IMG/VR virus record: IMGVR_UViG_3300005511_000089
Span: 1-22,424 of that record
DNA from: a virus
Length of the DNA stretch: 22,424 bases
Reading direction: 5' to 3' (one strand)
Shown: positions 1-6,192 of the stretch, piece after piece
Position numbering within the stretch: the stretch's first letter is position 1
How the letters are laid out: each line of letters begins with the position of its first letter
Translations under genes and position numbers: made by a program
The notes under the pieces: model-generated
The model's database searches: none
What the model was told of the DNA's origin: nothing
The model's input: only the letters and a program-made list of their open reading frames with translations

Positions 1-541
1 GCGTCTGATCGAGCACCAACACGTCCGGCGGCCCCTTGCCATCGTCGTCGCCGTACTGAATGAAATCGACCATGAGACGATTGTAGTCGTTCATGTTCGC
101 GATATGCGTGGCGTTGAAGTTGTCTGCGCCGCGCTCCCACCAAAGGACTGCGGTCGCGCCAGCATCGTTGGCCTGCTTGATGTACTTCTTCATCAAGTCG
201 AGGTTGCCCTGCACGACGTTGCCCGCCGGGGTCTGTTGCGCGATGGCGTTGATGATGCCGGTGAAGCAAATGAAGCGAGCGCCCGACGCAATCGCTGTAT
301 CGATCTGGCCTTGCCACTGCGACGGGTAGCTGCCCGAGACGGCAGCGACACCGAGCGAGATCAGCGGACGACCCTGCGAACGGCAGTAAGCCTCCATCCA
401 ATTCGTCCAACCGTTCGCAGCGCGATTGTACTTGATCGGGTCGAGATACTTCATCGCGTTGCGGCTATCGCCGACGTAGAAGATCGTGTTCTGAAAACGC
501 CGACGAAGGTTCTTGGCGTTGGAGGCAAGCCGGGTCTGCAT
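1..541 (-). CDS. SGNH-hydrolase-like protein, 3' end cut by window
   Basis: The reading frame opens at ATG 541 and stays open for 180 codons to the window edge, so the C-terminus is missing. Near the N-terminus is FYVGDSR, whose GDS (residues 24-26) matches block I of SGNH/GDSL hydrolases, with Ser26 the expected nucleophile. A glycine-rich block follows (SLGVAAVSG, about 62-70), then FTGIINAI (about 93-100), which resembles block III, with Asn98 in place but Ala after it where Asp is usual. The expected C-terminal D-x-x-H pair would lie outside the window. Such proteins deacylate or otherwise trim surface polysaccharide and are frequent on phage spikes. It follows the 46-aa and spike-base genes with a 15-base gap, which suggests a structural spike role. 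Function is inferred; the fold assignment is moderately sure. Confidence 0.72.
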   Translation of the reverse strand, partial: MQTRLASNAKNLRRRFQNTIFYVGDSRNAMKYLDPIKYNRAANGWTNWMEAYCRSQGRPLISLGVAAVSGSYPSQWQGQIDTAIASGARFICFTGIINAIAQQTPAGNVVQGNLDLMKKYIKQANDAGATAVLWWERGADNFNATHIANMNDYNRLMVDFIQYGDDDGKGPPDVLVLDQT

Positions 542-556
542 GGTCGGACCGTTCTG

Positions 557-697
557 TTAGGCGAAGTCGATAAGGAAGGCCCCGTCGTCATCGACGAGAA
601 TGAAGCCGTCTTCATCGACGACGAAGACGAAGCCGGACGGCGCGGCGAGCAACTGCCCCGTGGCCCGAGCAATCCCGAGTCCGAGACCGAGGCGCAT
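557..697 (-). CDS. small conserved-type phage protein (46 aa)
   Basis: This 46-residue protein starts at ATG 697, which overlaps the TGA of the spike-base gene in an ATGA junction; such coupling is the rule in this cluster and decides the start. The N-terminus (MRLGLGLGIARATG) is glycine- and leucine-rich, and the rest is acidic and hydrophobic (FVFVVDEDGFILVDDDGAFLIDF), with the look of short beta strands. Tiny proteins with similar LGLGL starts are often found between a spike-base gene and a surface-enzyme gene in proteobacterial phages; that comparison is from memory. It may form a short beta extension or connector in a spike. I do not recognise a defined domain, and no function is claimed. 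Confidence 0.6.
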   Translation of the reverse strand: MRLGLGLGIARATGQLLAAPSGFVFVVDEDGFILVDDDGAFLIDFA

Positions 698-948
698 CAG
701 ATCGCGCCCTCCAATCCGGCTGCGGTCGCGGCGGTGACGTGCGTCGCCCAAAGCGTGCGCGTTTCACCGGCGATGAAGCTGAGCGTGCGGCTCGCGCCGG
801 TGCGCTTCATCGTGACGGTAACGGTGCCATCGGTGTTCGCGCGGATCGCGCGGATGGGCGTCGCGAGCGCAGCGGCGCTCGGCACAATCGGCACCCAATC
901 GAGGGCGGGACCATCGAAGGGGACGGCGTAAGGATTCTCGCGGGACAC
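697..948 (-). CDS. spike base protein, RCAP_Rcc01079-like
   Basis: This 83-aa protein begins at GTG 948, with AGGA seven bases upstream. The pattern VPIVPS-x-x-x-AL (about 19-29), then PIRAIRANTDGTVTVT (about 31-46), AGETRTLWA (about 60-68) and a C-terminal TAATAAGLEGAI matches the small beta-barrel family named for Rhodobacter capsulatus Rcc01079. There, as I recall the published gene transfer agent structure, it is the base of a head spike. It ends in an ATGA overlap with the next gene and is followed by an SGNH-like gene, so the three look like one spike module. The start lies at the end of a strong stem-loop (948-985) that would cover the ribosome binding site. A tail location cannot be excluded. 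Confidence 0.7.
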   Translation of the reverse strand: MSRENPYAVPFDGPALDWVPIVPSAAALATPIRAIRANTDGTVTVTMKRTGASRTLSFIAGETRTLWATHVTAATAAGLEGAI

Positions 949-985
949 GGGCTCTTCCTGTGAAGTTCACAGACAGAAGAGCCCG
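948..985 (-). promoter_or_regulatory. stem-loop over the RBS of the spike-base gene
   Basis: The arms CGGGCTCTTC (948-957) and GAAGAGCCCG (976-985) are perfectly complementary over ten bases. Inside them is a second palindrome, CTGTGAA/TTCACAG (958-964 and 966-972), with a three-base bulge (973-975). Read on the minus strand, the 3' arm contains the AGGA of the spike-base gene and ends on the first base of its GTG start. There is no U-run, so it is not a canonical terminator. It may sequester the start site or stabilise the RNA end; the effect is inferred. Confidence 0.65.
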
Positions 986-1010
986 CCCTTCGGCGCAGCG
1001 CGAGATCGGT

Positions 1011-1229
1011 TCAGTAGCCCTTACCCCAGCCTTCGTCGGGCTCAACGGACTCGATGAAGTGATCGTAAAGCCAGACGGGCCACGGCACCGTGGAGGCCCA
1101 GCCGCCCTTCAGCATCGACTTACCGATGCGGCTCGAAATCGTCTCGTCATGCCAGCCGCCGAGCAGCGCGTTGCCGAGTTGGTCGATGGCGATCAGGATG
1201 TTCCAAACGTAGTCCCAGGCGACCTTCAT
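1011..1229 (-). CDS. small conserved phage protein, DQLGNALLGG type (72 aa)
   Basis: The start is taken at ATG 1229, which overlaps the TGA of the metallophosphoesterase gene (ATGA); the frame is open further upstream but that part lies antisense-like within the neighbour. The protein has a hydrophobic, tryptophan-rich N-terminus (MKVAWDYVWNILIAIDQL) and the motif DQLGNALLGGWHDETISSRIGK (residues 16-37), which I recall from many short proteins encoded near the lysis genes of proteobacterial phages. Tryptophans recur (WASTVPWPVWLYD), which suggests membrane or protein contact. The family has no role known to me. A 62-base gap with a stem-loop separates it from the spike-base gene. Confidence 0.72.
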   Translation of the reverse strand: MKVAWDYVWNILIAIDQLGNALLGGWHDETISSRIGKSMLKGGWASTVPWPVWLYDHFIESVEPDEGWGKGY

Positions 1230-2518
1230 GCTGCCATTTCCTTCGGCATCGCACTCGTCAGGCGCGGGAACGCAGCGGGGGTTTCCAGCTTGATCTCGCA
1301 CCGCTCGCGCACGCCCCACGTCTCATGAATGAGGAAGAGCCATTGCTGCGGCGGTTCAAGAGCAGCGCGCAGGCCGTTGCCGTACTCGCTGTAGCCGGGG
1401 AACGCGCCGTTCGAGAACACGTTGCCGGGGTTGCCCGAGTGGTGATAGTGGCCGTGCATGATGATGTCGGGGCGTCGCCCGGCGCGAGCTTGCTGCGCCT
1501 CGACCTTCTTCGTGCCGCGCACGATGGGCAGCATCGGCCCGGCGAAGCCCTGGCCGCCGCCGGTGCCCATCTTGTCGCCGTGCGTCAGGAAGGCCGTGCG
1601 GCCCAGGACGGGGATCACGGCGTCGGTTGCCACCGTGATCTGGAAAGTCACGCGAGGATCGCCCGCAAAGGCGTCTGCGACCATCTGAGCGATCAGAGTG
1701 TCATAGGACAGCTTCGAGTACAGCTTCGCGGTCGGCTTGAACGTGGTCCGCGCGTGGTTGCCCGGCACCGAGGTAACGTGGATTCGGCGATAGACCTTGA
1801 GCAGAAGCTTGATGCCAGCAACCAAAATCTTCACGACCAAGCGGACCTGCTCATGCGAGGTCAGCGCGTTGGTGATCCGAAGCTCTTCGTGGATGTCGCC
1901 GGAAACCAGATCGCCGCCCAGGTTGAGCAGCAACCCTTCGAGCTTGGTGTCGGACGCCCAGCGCGGCCCGATCTCGCACGCGGCTTGAAAGAACTTCTTG
2001 GCACGCTGCTCGGCGATGTGCGGGTTGAAGGCGTTAAGCCCGAGAATTTCGTCGGGATCAACGACCTCGCCCATGTGCAGATCGGTGAAGAGCATCGACA
2101 TGACCGAACGGGCGCGGCTGGACGTGCTGGCCTTCAGCAACCATTCCGGCTGCGGGATGTCGAGCGAGCGGATGCCGCCGACTTCTTCCAGAAGCTTTTC
2201 GATAAGCGCCAGTTCTTTCTCGGCGGCGTTGAAGCGCGTGCGCCAGTACGCGCTATCGTGAACCTCGCGCCGCGTCGGCAACTGCTTATCTCCCGGCGCG
2301 ACGTACAGCGACCAGTTGGGCAGGAAGTTCTTCTCGCCGCGATTGGCAAGCGAGTCCTGCGCTCGCACCCAATCGGTCAGCGCGTTCTTGTTCAGCTTCA
2401 GGCGGCGCGTCGCTTCGAGAACGGCCGAGCCCTTGCCGCGATGCTCGGACCGATACGGCACGAAGCCCTCGCGCAGACAGGTCTCGATGGCTTCCTTCTT
2501 CTGTTTGTCCGTGGTCAC
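1226..2518 (-). CDS. calcineurin-like metallophosphoesterase with N-terminal HTH-like region
   Basis: The 430-aa product starts at GTG 2518, overlapping the upstream TGA in a GTGA junction. The metallophosphoesterase motifs appear in order: D-x-H at 146-148 (TDLHMGE), GGD at 201-203, GNH at 253-255 (VPGNHAR), THGD at 312-315 and HGHYHH at 355-360. These are the ligands of a two-metal site that cleaves phosphoesters, so the enzyme looks active. Residues 1-55, with KGSAVLEATRRLKLNKNALTDWV inside, look like a helix-turn-helix and suggest nucleic-acid binding. A helical, charged linker (about 85-115) follows. Its substrate is unknown. It sits after the lysis genes and is probably cytoplasmic, since no signal or membrane segment is seen. 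The enzyme class is sure; the phage role is not. Confidence 0.93.
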   Translation of the reverse strand: MTTDKQKKEAIETCLREGFVPYRSEHRGKGSAVLEATRRLKLNKNALTDWVRAQDSLANRGEKNFLPNWSLYVAPGDKQLPTRREVHDSAYWRTRFNAAEKELALIEKLLEEVGGIRSLDIPQPEWLLKASTSSRARSVMSMLFTDLHMGEVVDPDEILGLNAFNPHIAEQRAKKFFQAACEIGPRWASDTKLEGLLLNLGGDLVSGDIHEELRITNALTSHEQVRLVVKILVAGIKLLLKVYRRIHVTSVPGNHARTTFKPTAKLYSKLSYDTLIAQMVADAFAGDPRVTFQITVATDAVIPVLGRTAFLTHGDKMGTGGGQGFAGPMLPIVRGTKKVEAQQARAGRRPDIIMHGHYHHSGNPGNVFSNGAFPGYSEYGNGLRAALEPPQQWLFLIHETWGVRERCEIKLETPAAFPRLTSAMPKEMAA

Positions 2519-2850
2519 TTTGCTTTGCCTTGCGTCAAGAGAAACTGATCGAAGCGAGCGCCGATGCGATCCAACGCGCCGACCAACCGCTCTTCGATCC
2601 GATCGATCAGTTGGACGGTCGCGTATTCTTGGGCGACCTTCTCGCGGAACTGTGCGAGGTCTCGTTCGGTTGCGGCGGCGAGCCGCTGCGCTTCGGCGGC
2701 TGCGGCCTTCGCCTCATTGGCAATGGCCTGCCCCGCCTTCGCAGATGCTTCGTTCTTCGTGTGCGCGACGGCGTTGCGGATCAGAAGCGCGATGATCGCG
2801 CCAGCGCCGGTGCCGAGCAGGCCCATGAGCCATTCGGGGATCGTGATCAT
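2515..2850 (-). CDS. small membrane-anchored coiled-coil protein, lysis-linked
   Basis: This 111-aa protein starts at ATG 2850 and overlaps the o-spanin TGA (ATGA). One membrane helix is predicted by eye at about residues 7-26 (WLMGLLGTGAGAIIALLI). A long Ala/Glu/Arg helix follows (about 30-100: repeated AKAAAAEAQRLAAATERDLAQF) that should form a coiled coil, and the tail is basic. The topology recalls XhlA-like or other single-TM lysis helpers, but no diagnostic motif is present. The position directly after the spanins supports a lysis or membrane role. It is a candidate for part of the holin function, because no ordinary holin is seen nearby. I cannot assign a family. Confidence 0.72.
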   Translation of the reverse strand: MITIPEWLMGLLGTGAGAIIALLIRNAVAHTKNEASAKAGQAIANEAKAAAAEAQRLAAATERDLAQFREKVAQEYATVQLIDRIEERLVGALDRIGARFDQFLLTQGKAK

Positions 2851-3143
2851 TTGACTTGGGCCTTCAGGCGCACGCGGCGCACGTTCGATTTGGAGTCAAC
2901 AAGGCGACGCGCGTTCTCGTCTGCTCGCGCTTCTTCGAGCTTCCACGCGACACGCGCATCGATACCGGGCTTGATCTGCCTGCTCTTCGGAGCCGGGTCG
3001 TGGACAAGCGTCGACTCGTGCGGCACCGAGAACTCGGGCTGCGGACTAACGCTTGCCGTGGTTTGACACGCCGCCAGCGAAATCGTCAGGAGTGAGCAGG
3101 CAAGCGCCGTTCGGGCGAGACTTGAGGCGTTGTTCATAGTCAT
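2847..3143 (-). CDS. o-spanin, Rz1-like outer-membrane lipoprotein
   Basis: A lipoprotein signal is clear: a short N-terminus, a hydrophobic stretch (about ALACSLLTISL) and the lipobox LAAC, with the acylated Cys near residue 26. The mature chain is about 70 residues, rich in Pro and charged residues. The start can be ATG 3143 or ATG 3137 (six bases later); I use the longer. The gene begins inside the i-spanin gene in another frame and overlaps it by 98 bases, as in Rz/Rz1 pairs. The product should sit in the outer membrane inner leaflet and pair with the i-spanin C-terminus to fuse the membranes at the last lysis step. Signal and context agree well. Confidence 0.88.
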   Translation of the reverse strand: MTMNNASSLARTALACSLLTISLAACQTTASVSPQPEFSVPHESTLVHDPAPKSRQIKPGIDARVAWKLEEARADENARRLVDSKSNVRRVRLKAQVK

Positions 3144-3546
3144 CGATTTCGTCCTGTGCGTCCTTGGCGCGCTGCGCCGCTTCATCTCGCTGCTTGCTCG
3201 CCGTCTCGGCTGCTTCGAGCGCCTGATTCAGGCTCGACTTCTGCCGCGCGATCACGTCGTCTCGCGCCGCGACTTGATCGCGAAGGATCTTCGCCTCAGC
3301 GCGATTGTCGGCAGTTCTGAAGCCGAGCAGGAAGACGAGAGCCGCGAGGCCGATGATGAAAACGAGCTTCGCGGTCTTGGCGTAGCCGCCGAGCAGCGTG
3401 CTCACGATGGGGAGGTATCCGACGACTCCCGCCACGACGATCAAGAGCCCGAGGGCGGACAAGGCGATCTCAGAGGTCGCCGCTGCCCAAAGGAAGTCGC
3501 TGATCACCGTGGACGCGAAGGCGTCCATGAACCACTGCTTGATCAT
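3046..3546 (-). CDS. i-spanin, Rz-like, with two membrane segments
   Basis: The start is ATG 3546, overlapping the endolysin TGA (ATGA). The 166-aa product has two hydrophobic segments, about 27-49 (IALSALGLLIVVAGVVGYLP) and 59-77 (AKLVFIIGLAALVFLLGF). After them come a long charged coiled coil (about 80-142) and the ending NGACLLTPDD, which resembles Rz-type i-spanin C-termini. Most i-spanins have a single N-terminal anchor; the additional segment would put both termini in the periplasm, or the N-terminal half may act like a small holin. The overlapping o-spanin gene supports the call. The exact role of the first membrane segment is inferred. Confidence 0.85.
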   Translation of the reverse strand: MIKQWFMDAFASTVISDFLWAAATSEIALSALGLLIVVAGVVGYLPIVSTLLGGYAKTAKLVFIIGLAALVFLLGFRTADNRAEAKILRDQVAARDDVIARQKSSLNQALEAAETASKQRDEAAQRAKDAQDEIDDYEQRLKSRPNGACLLTPDDFAGGVSNHGKR

Positions 3547-4451
3547 TCCTTCTCCAACCAAATCCAGAGGGCCAGACCGATCAGGATGAAGGTGCCCAGG
3601 GCGACGATGACCTTCCAATCCTGAAGCACGCCCAGGAAGGAAGTGATCGACAGGCCGCCGAACAGGCCGGAGGCGGCCGTCAGCTTGCTCTTGATGAACG
3701 CCTTGAGCTTGCCGGGCGCGGTAGCGCTTTCGTCGCGGACATCGCTGTGCTCGCCGAGATCGACGTGCTCTTCACCGGCTTCGTCGGTGTCGTGGCGCTC
3801 GCCGTCTTCCGGGGGCGAGAGAAGGCCAACCGGATGATACGGCAGCGCCGATGCCTTCAACTGATCCAGCGGATACAGCGGATTGGTATCGATCTTCCGA
3901 CCGGGCGAGATCATCCAATGCGTGATGATGTCCTCGATCTTGAAGGTCTCCGCGAGCGCGGCGCAGAGGTCGGTGACGGCCGCGATCTGCTCGGGGCTGT
4001 AGTGCAGCCAGTAGCCCGCACCGTGCGCGGTGGTCTTCGCATACTCGACCTTCAGGGACGGGTCCTTGTTCGTGTCGATGGTGCAGATTTCGTTCTTGTA
4101 GACGCCGTCCGACACCTTCTGAAGCTTGCCGGGGTTGTCGATCTCGATGCCCACGGCGTAGCTGTTCATGAACTTCAGCCCCTTCCATTGGGACTGACCG
4201 GCGTGCCACGCGACGACGTTGAACGGCACAAGCTGGGTGATCTTGCCCTGGCGGCTCACGACGACGTGCGCCGAGACCTTCGCGGCCGGGTTGGTCAGCC
4301 ACGCAATGTCGCCGTCGTCCTTGAGGCCCGACGCGGTATCGTGGATAACGATGAAGCGCGGCTTCAGCGCGCCGCCGTGGTTCGGGCTCTTGACGAACGG
4401 CATTGCCGCGCCATTCCGGAAGCCCATTCCGTTCTTGATGGTGATCGACAT
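3543..4451 (-). CDS. endolysin: N-acetylmuramoyl-L-alanine amidase with C-terminal TM
   Basis: The 302-aa product starts at ATG 4451 with GGAGAG about five bases upstream; a GTG one codon earlier is less well placed. Residues about 28-192 form an Amidase_2/PGRP domain, with zinc ligands His37 (FIVIHDTA), His178 (THWMISPGRKID) and Asp188, and the likely catalytic Glu103 (VGIEIDN). It cleaves the bond between muramic acid and the stem peptide. A charged linker (about 205-245) leads to an amphipathic stretch and one strong membrane segment near 281-298 (VIVALGTFILIGLALWIW). No N-terminal signal is seen. The C-terminal anchor is unusual for a free endolysin and may supply holin-like or membrane-tethering function. 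The enzyme call is very sure. Confidence 0.95.
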   Translation of the reverse strand: MSITIKNGMGFRNGAAMPFVKSPNHGGALKPRFIVIHDTASGLKDDGDIAWLTNPAAKVSAHVVVSRQGKITQLVPFNVVAWHAGQSQWKGLKFMNSYAVGIEIDNPGKLQKVSDGVYKNEICTIDTNKDPSLKVEYAKTTAHGAGYWLHYSPEQIAAVTDLCAALAETFKIEDIITHWMISPGRKIDTNPLYPLDQLKASALPYHPVGLLSPPEDGERHDTDEAGEEHVDLGEHSDVRDESATAPGKLKAFIKSKLTAASGLFGGLSITSFLGVLQDWKVIVALGTFILIGLALWIWLEKE

Positions 4452-4456
4452 CACGT

Positions 4457-4473
4457 CTCTCCGTTGTTGAGAG
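4457..4473 (-). promoter_or_regulatory. short stem-loop containing the endolysin Shine-Dalgarno
   Basis: CTCTC (4457-4461) pairs with GAGAG (4469-4473) across a seven-base loop. On the minus strand the GAGAG-containing arm is the Shine-Dalgarno sequence, five bases before ATG 4451. Five pairs is weak, so folding may be partial. If formed it would lower endolysin translation. Confidence 0.4.
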
Positions 4474-4510
4474 CATGATTGCCGACCTATGCATGTCGCG
4501 CAGGACCGTT

Positions 4511-4526
4511 CGAGTAACCCTACTCG
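4511..4526 (-). promoter_or_regulatory. stem-loop across the gpD stop codon
   Basis: CGAGTA (4511-4516) and TACTCG (4521-4526) are perfect complements with a four-base loop. The TAG stop of the gpD gene (4520-4522) lies in the hairpin. No U-run follows on the minus strand. It marks the tail/lysis boundary and could be a weak attenuator or a processing signal. Confidence 0.4.
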
Positions 4527-5602
4527 CCGCCCTCGCCGCCGCTACCGCCGCCCCAAAAGTCGTCGCTGCCTTCGCCGGAAGTCTCGCAAGAGATGCGCGT
4601 CGTGAGGCCCTGATCGTTCAGCCGATGCGTCGCCGACTTGATGGTATAGCTGCCGTCGCAGTCGGGATCGAAGCCCACGGCCGTGATCCCAGCCCCGGCG
4701 AACATCTCAGTGCGCCCGAGGAAGTTGGCGGCGAAGACCTTCTTGCCGCGAGCGAGCGCACCCTTCGTCGCCTTGGCCTGCGCCTCCGCTTCCTCCTTGG
4801 TCTTGAAGAGCTTGCGGCTGCGAAAGACCGGCTTGCCATCGCCCTCTTTCACCCACTCGCGCTCGCCCTTCTTGATGTTGTGCCACGCCGCCTCGACCGA
4901 CTTGTAGTCGCCGCGCGTCGAGCCGGTGCAATCCCAATCCGTGACGCCGATCTCGGTCAGCATGAAGACAGGGGCCGCGCCGCCGCTAGGAAGCACGCCA
5001 GAACCCGCTTTGTTGAAGATGACCTTTTCATCGGCGAGCTTGAAATTCGCGCCCACGCGGCCCGCCAAGCGCGTCAGGAAGTTCAGATCGGACTCACTCG
5101 ACTGATCGATGTGGTCGATCTTGATCCCGCCGACCTGGCCGTTGACGATGGCCGACAGACCGTTGCGCCCGGCGATGTACTGCACGATGTCGTCAACGCT
5201 CTTCTCATGATACGAGCGCGACTTCGGCGACTTGATCTCGGTCGTGAGACCCGCAGCCTTTGCCGTCACGGTCATGATCTTCGGCCGCCCCTTCTTCGTC
5301 CACGAGTCGATGAGGAACGTGCCCATGTAGTTGACGCCCGTCTCGATGAAGCCGAGCGAGACCTGAAGCTTTGAGCCCTTGCCCGGCGCGGGGATGTACT
5401 CGCGATTGTCGATCTCAAGCTCGCAGCTATCGGACTTCTTGCCTTCGTTGTCCTGAACGGTCAGCGAGAGCAGCGGGCCGCCGCCCAGGACGCCGCCGGG
5501 GATGACATGGCCGCCGCCCTCCAAGGGCAGGCCGAAGGGTGCCGGGATCAGATTGGCCGTGATGTCGCGGCCGTCGAGCAGGATGCGGGCAGCGGGCGTC
5601 AC
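4520..5602 (-). CDS. D: P2 gpD-like tail protein (baseplate hub)
   Basis: The 360-aa protein is a homologue of P2 gpD, which forms the hub that holds the spike (T4 gp27-like). Supporting stretches are the N-terminal RILLDGRDIT, SCELEIDNRE, the GTFLIDSWTKKGRP segment, and SESDLNFLTRLAGRVGANF, a hallmark of the family in mid-protein. P2 gpD is 387 aa, so the length fits. I take GTG 5602 as start: it overlaps the gpX TGA (GTGA) and has GAGG eight bases upstream, while TTG 5608 would be too close to that site. The C-terminus is glycine/serine rich (DDFWGGGSGGEGGE), which is atypical. It follows X as in P2. Confidence 0.93.
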   Translation of the reverse strand: MTPAARILLDGRDITANLIPAPFGLPLEGGGHVIPGGVLGGGPLLSLTVQDNEGKKSDSCELEIDNREYIPAPGKGSKLQVSLGFIETGVNYMGTFLIDSWTKKGRPKIMTVTAKAAGLTTEIKSPKSRSYHEKSVDDIVQYIAGRNGLSAIVNGQVGGIKIDHIDQSSESDLNFLTRLAGRVGANFKLADEKVIFNKAGSGVLPSGGAAPVFMLTEIGVTDWDCTGSTRGDYKSVEAAWHNIKKGEREWVKEGDGKPVFRSRKLFKTKEEAEAQAKATKGALARGKKVFAANFLGRTEMFAGAGITAVGFDPDCDGSYTIKSATHRLNDQGLTTRISCETSGEGSDDFWGGGSGGEGGE

Positions 5603-5805
5603 GACCAAATCCTCGCGGCCGTGTTCGCCCTCTTCACGGTGAAGGCGGGAATGTTGATGGTCATGCCCTGGGGTAGCTTCGTCCCTGCCGCCGCGAGGCC
5701 GGGGTTGGCGCGCAGGATCGCCTCCGTCGCGCCATGCGTGACGCCGAAGCGGTTGTAGGCGATCAGGTCAACCGTATCGCCTTCGATGGTCAGGTATTGC
5801 TCCAT
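5599..5805 (-). CDS. X: P2 gpX-like tail protein (LysM type)
   Basis: The 68-aa product matches the short tail protein X of P2 (67 aa). It opens with YLTIEGDTVDLIAYNRFG, the LysM-like start typical of this family, and contains ILRANPGLA and LPQGMTINIP. It is thought to help attach the baseplate hub to the tail tube end. The ATG at 5805 shares a base with the TGA of gpU (TGATG), and the TGA overlaps the GTG of gpD. The order U-X-D is that of P2. No extra feature is seen. Confidence 0.93.
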   Translation of the reverse strand: MEQYLTIEGDTVDLIAYNRFGVTHGATEAILRANPGLAAAGTKLPQGMTINIPAFTVKRANTAARIWS

Positions 5806-6191
5806 CAGACGTAAGCCTTCAGTTCAATCGTGAACTCGATCTTACGGGGAGCGCCGTCAGACATCAGGGTCTCTTGCCCCTCCCTGATCTTCTCGATCAC
5901 GTAGTTCCCGAGATAGCGGCCGAAGCCCGTGACGAGAGGGAGCGGCTGCCCGAGCCCGGCTTGCGCGCGCATCATATCGACCTGCCGCAGCCCGCCGCGA
6001 TAGTGCGGATAGATCACGCCGTCGAGCGTGATCGTGTCCTCGCCGGGGCCGACGTATTGCGGAGCCGGGGCCATGCCGATGCGTTCCGTGGACGGCCAGC
6101 GCCATGCAGAAGTCCGGTCGAACTTCTGGTAGGCGGCCGTGTTGATCGAGAAGCGGTATGCGCCAAGCGCGAGAAGAACGGTGCTCTGCAT
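5805..6191 (-). CDS. U: P2 gpU-like tail protein
   Basis: The 128-aa protein fits the P2 gpU family (159 aa in P2). Recognisable parts are the opening LLALGAYRFSINTAAYQ, the WRWPSTERIG segment, GEDTITLDGVIYPHYRGG in the middle and GFGRYLGNYVIEKIREGQ near the end. It is a minor baseplate/tail-tip protein that works with the tape measure and X. It begins at ATG 6191, one base after the TGA of the tape measure gene. Its position between T and X is conserved. The moderate shortness affects the C-terminus. Confidence 0.92.
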   Translation of the reverse strand: MQSTVLLALGAYRFSINTAAYQKFDRTSAWRWPSTERIGMAPAPQYVGPGEDTITLDGVIYPHYRGGLRQVDMMRAQAGLGQPLPLVTGFGRYLGNYVIEKIREGQETLMSDGAPRKIEFTIELKAYV

Positions 6192-6192
6192 A

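Noticed and set aside
949-1010. Intrinsic terminator before the spike module
   Set aside because: The stem is strong but no U-run follows on the minus strand, and the spike start begins at the stem end. Treated as an RNA structure of unknown role.
1325-2548. Plus-strand open frame opposite the metallophosphoesterase (407 codons)
   Set aside because: The composition is that of a shadow, while the minus-strand product has all active-site motifs of its family.
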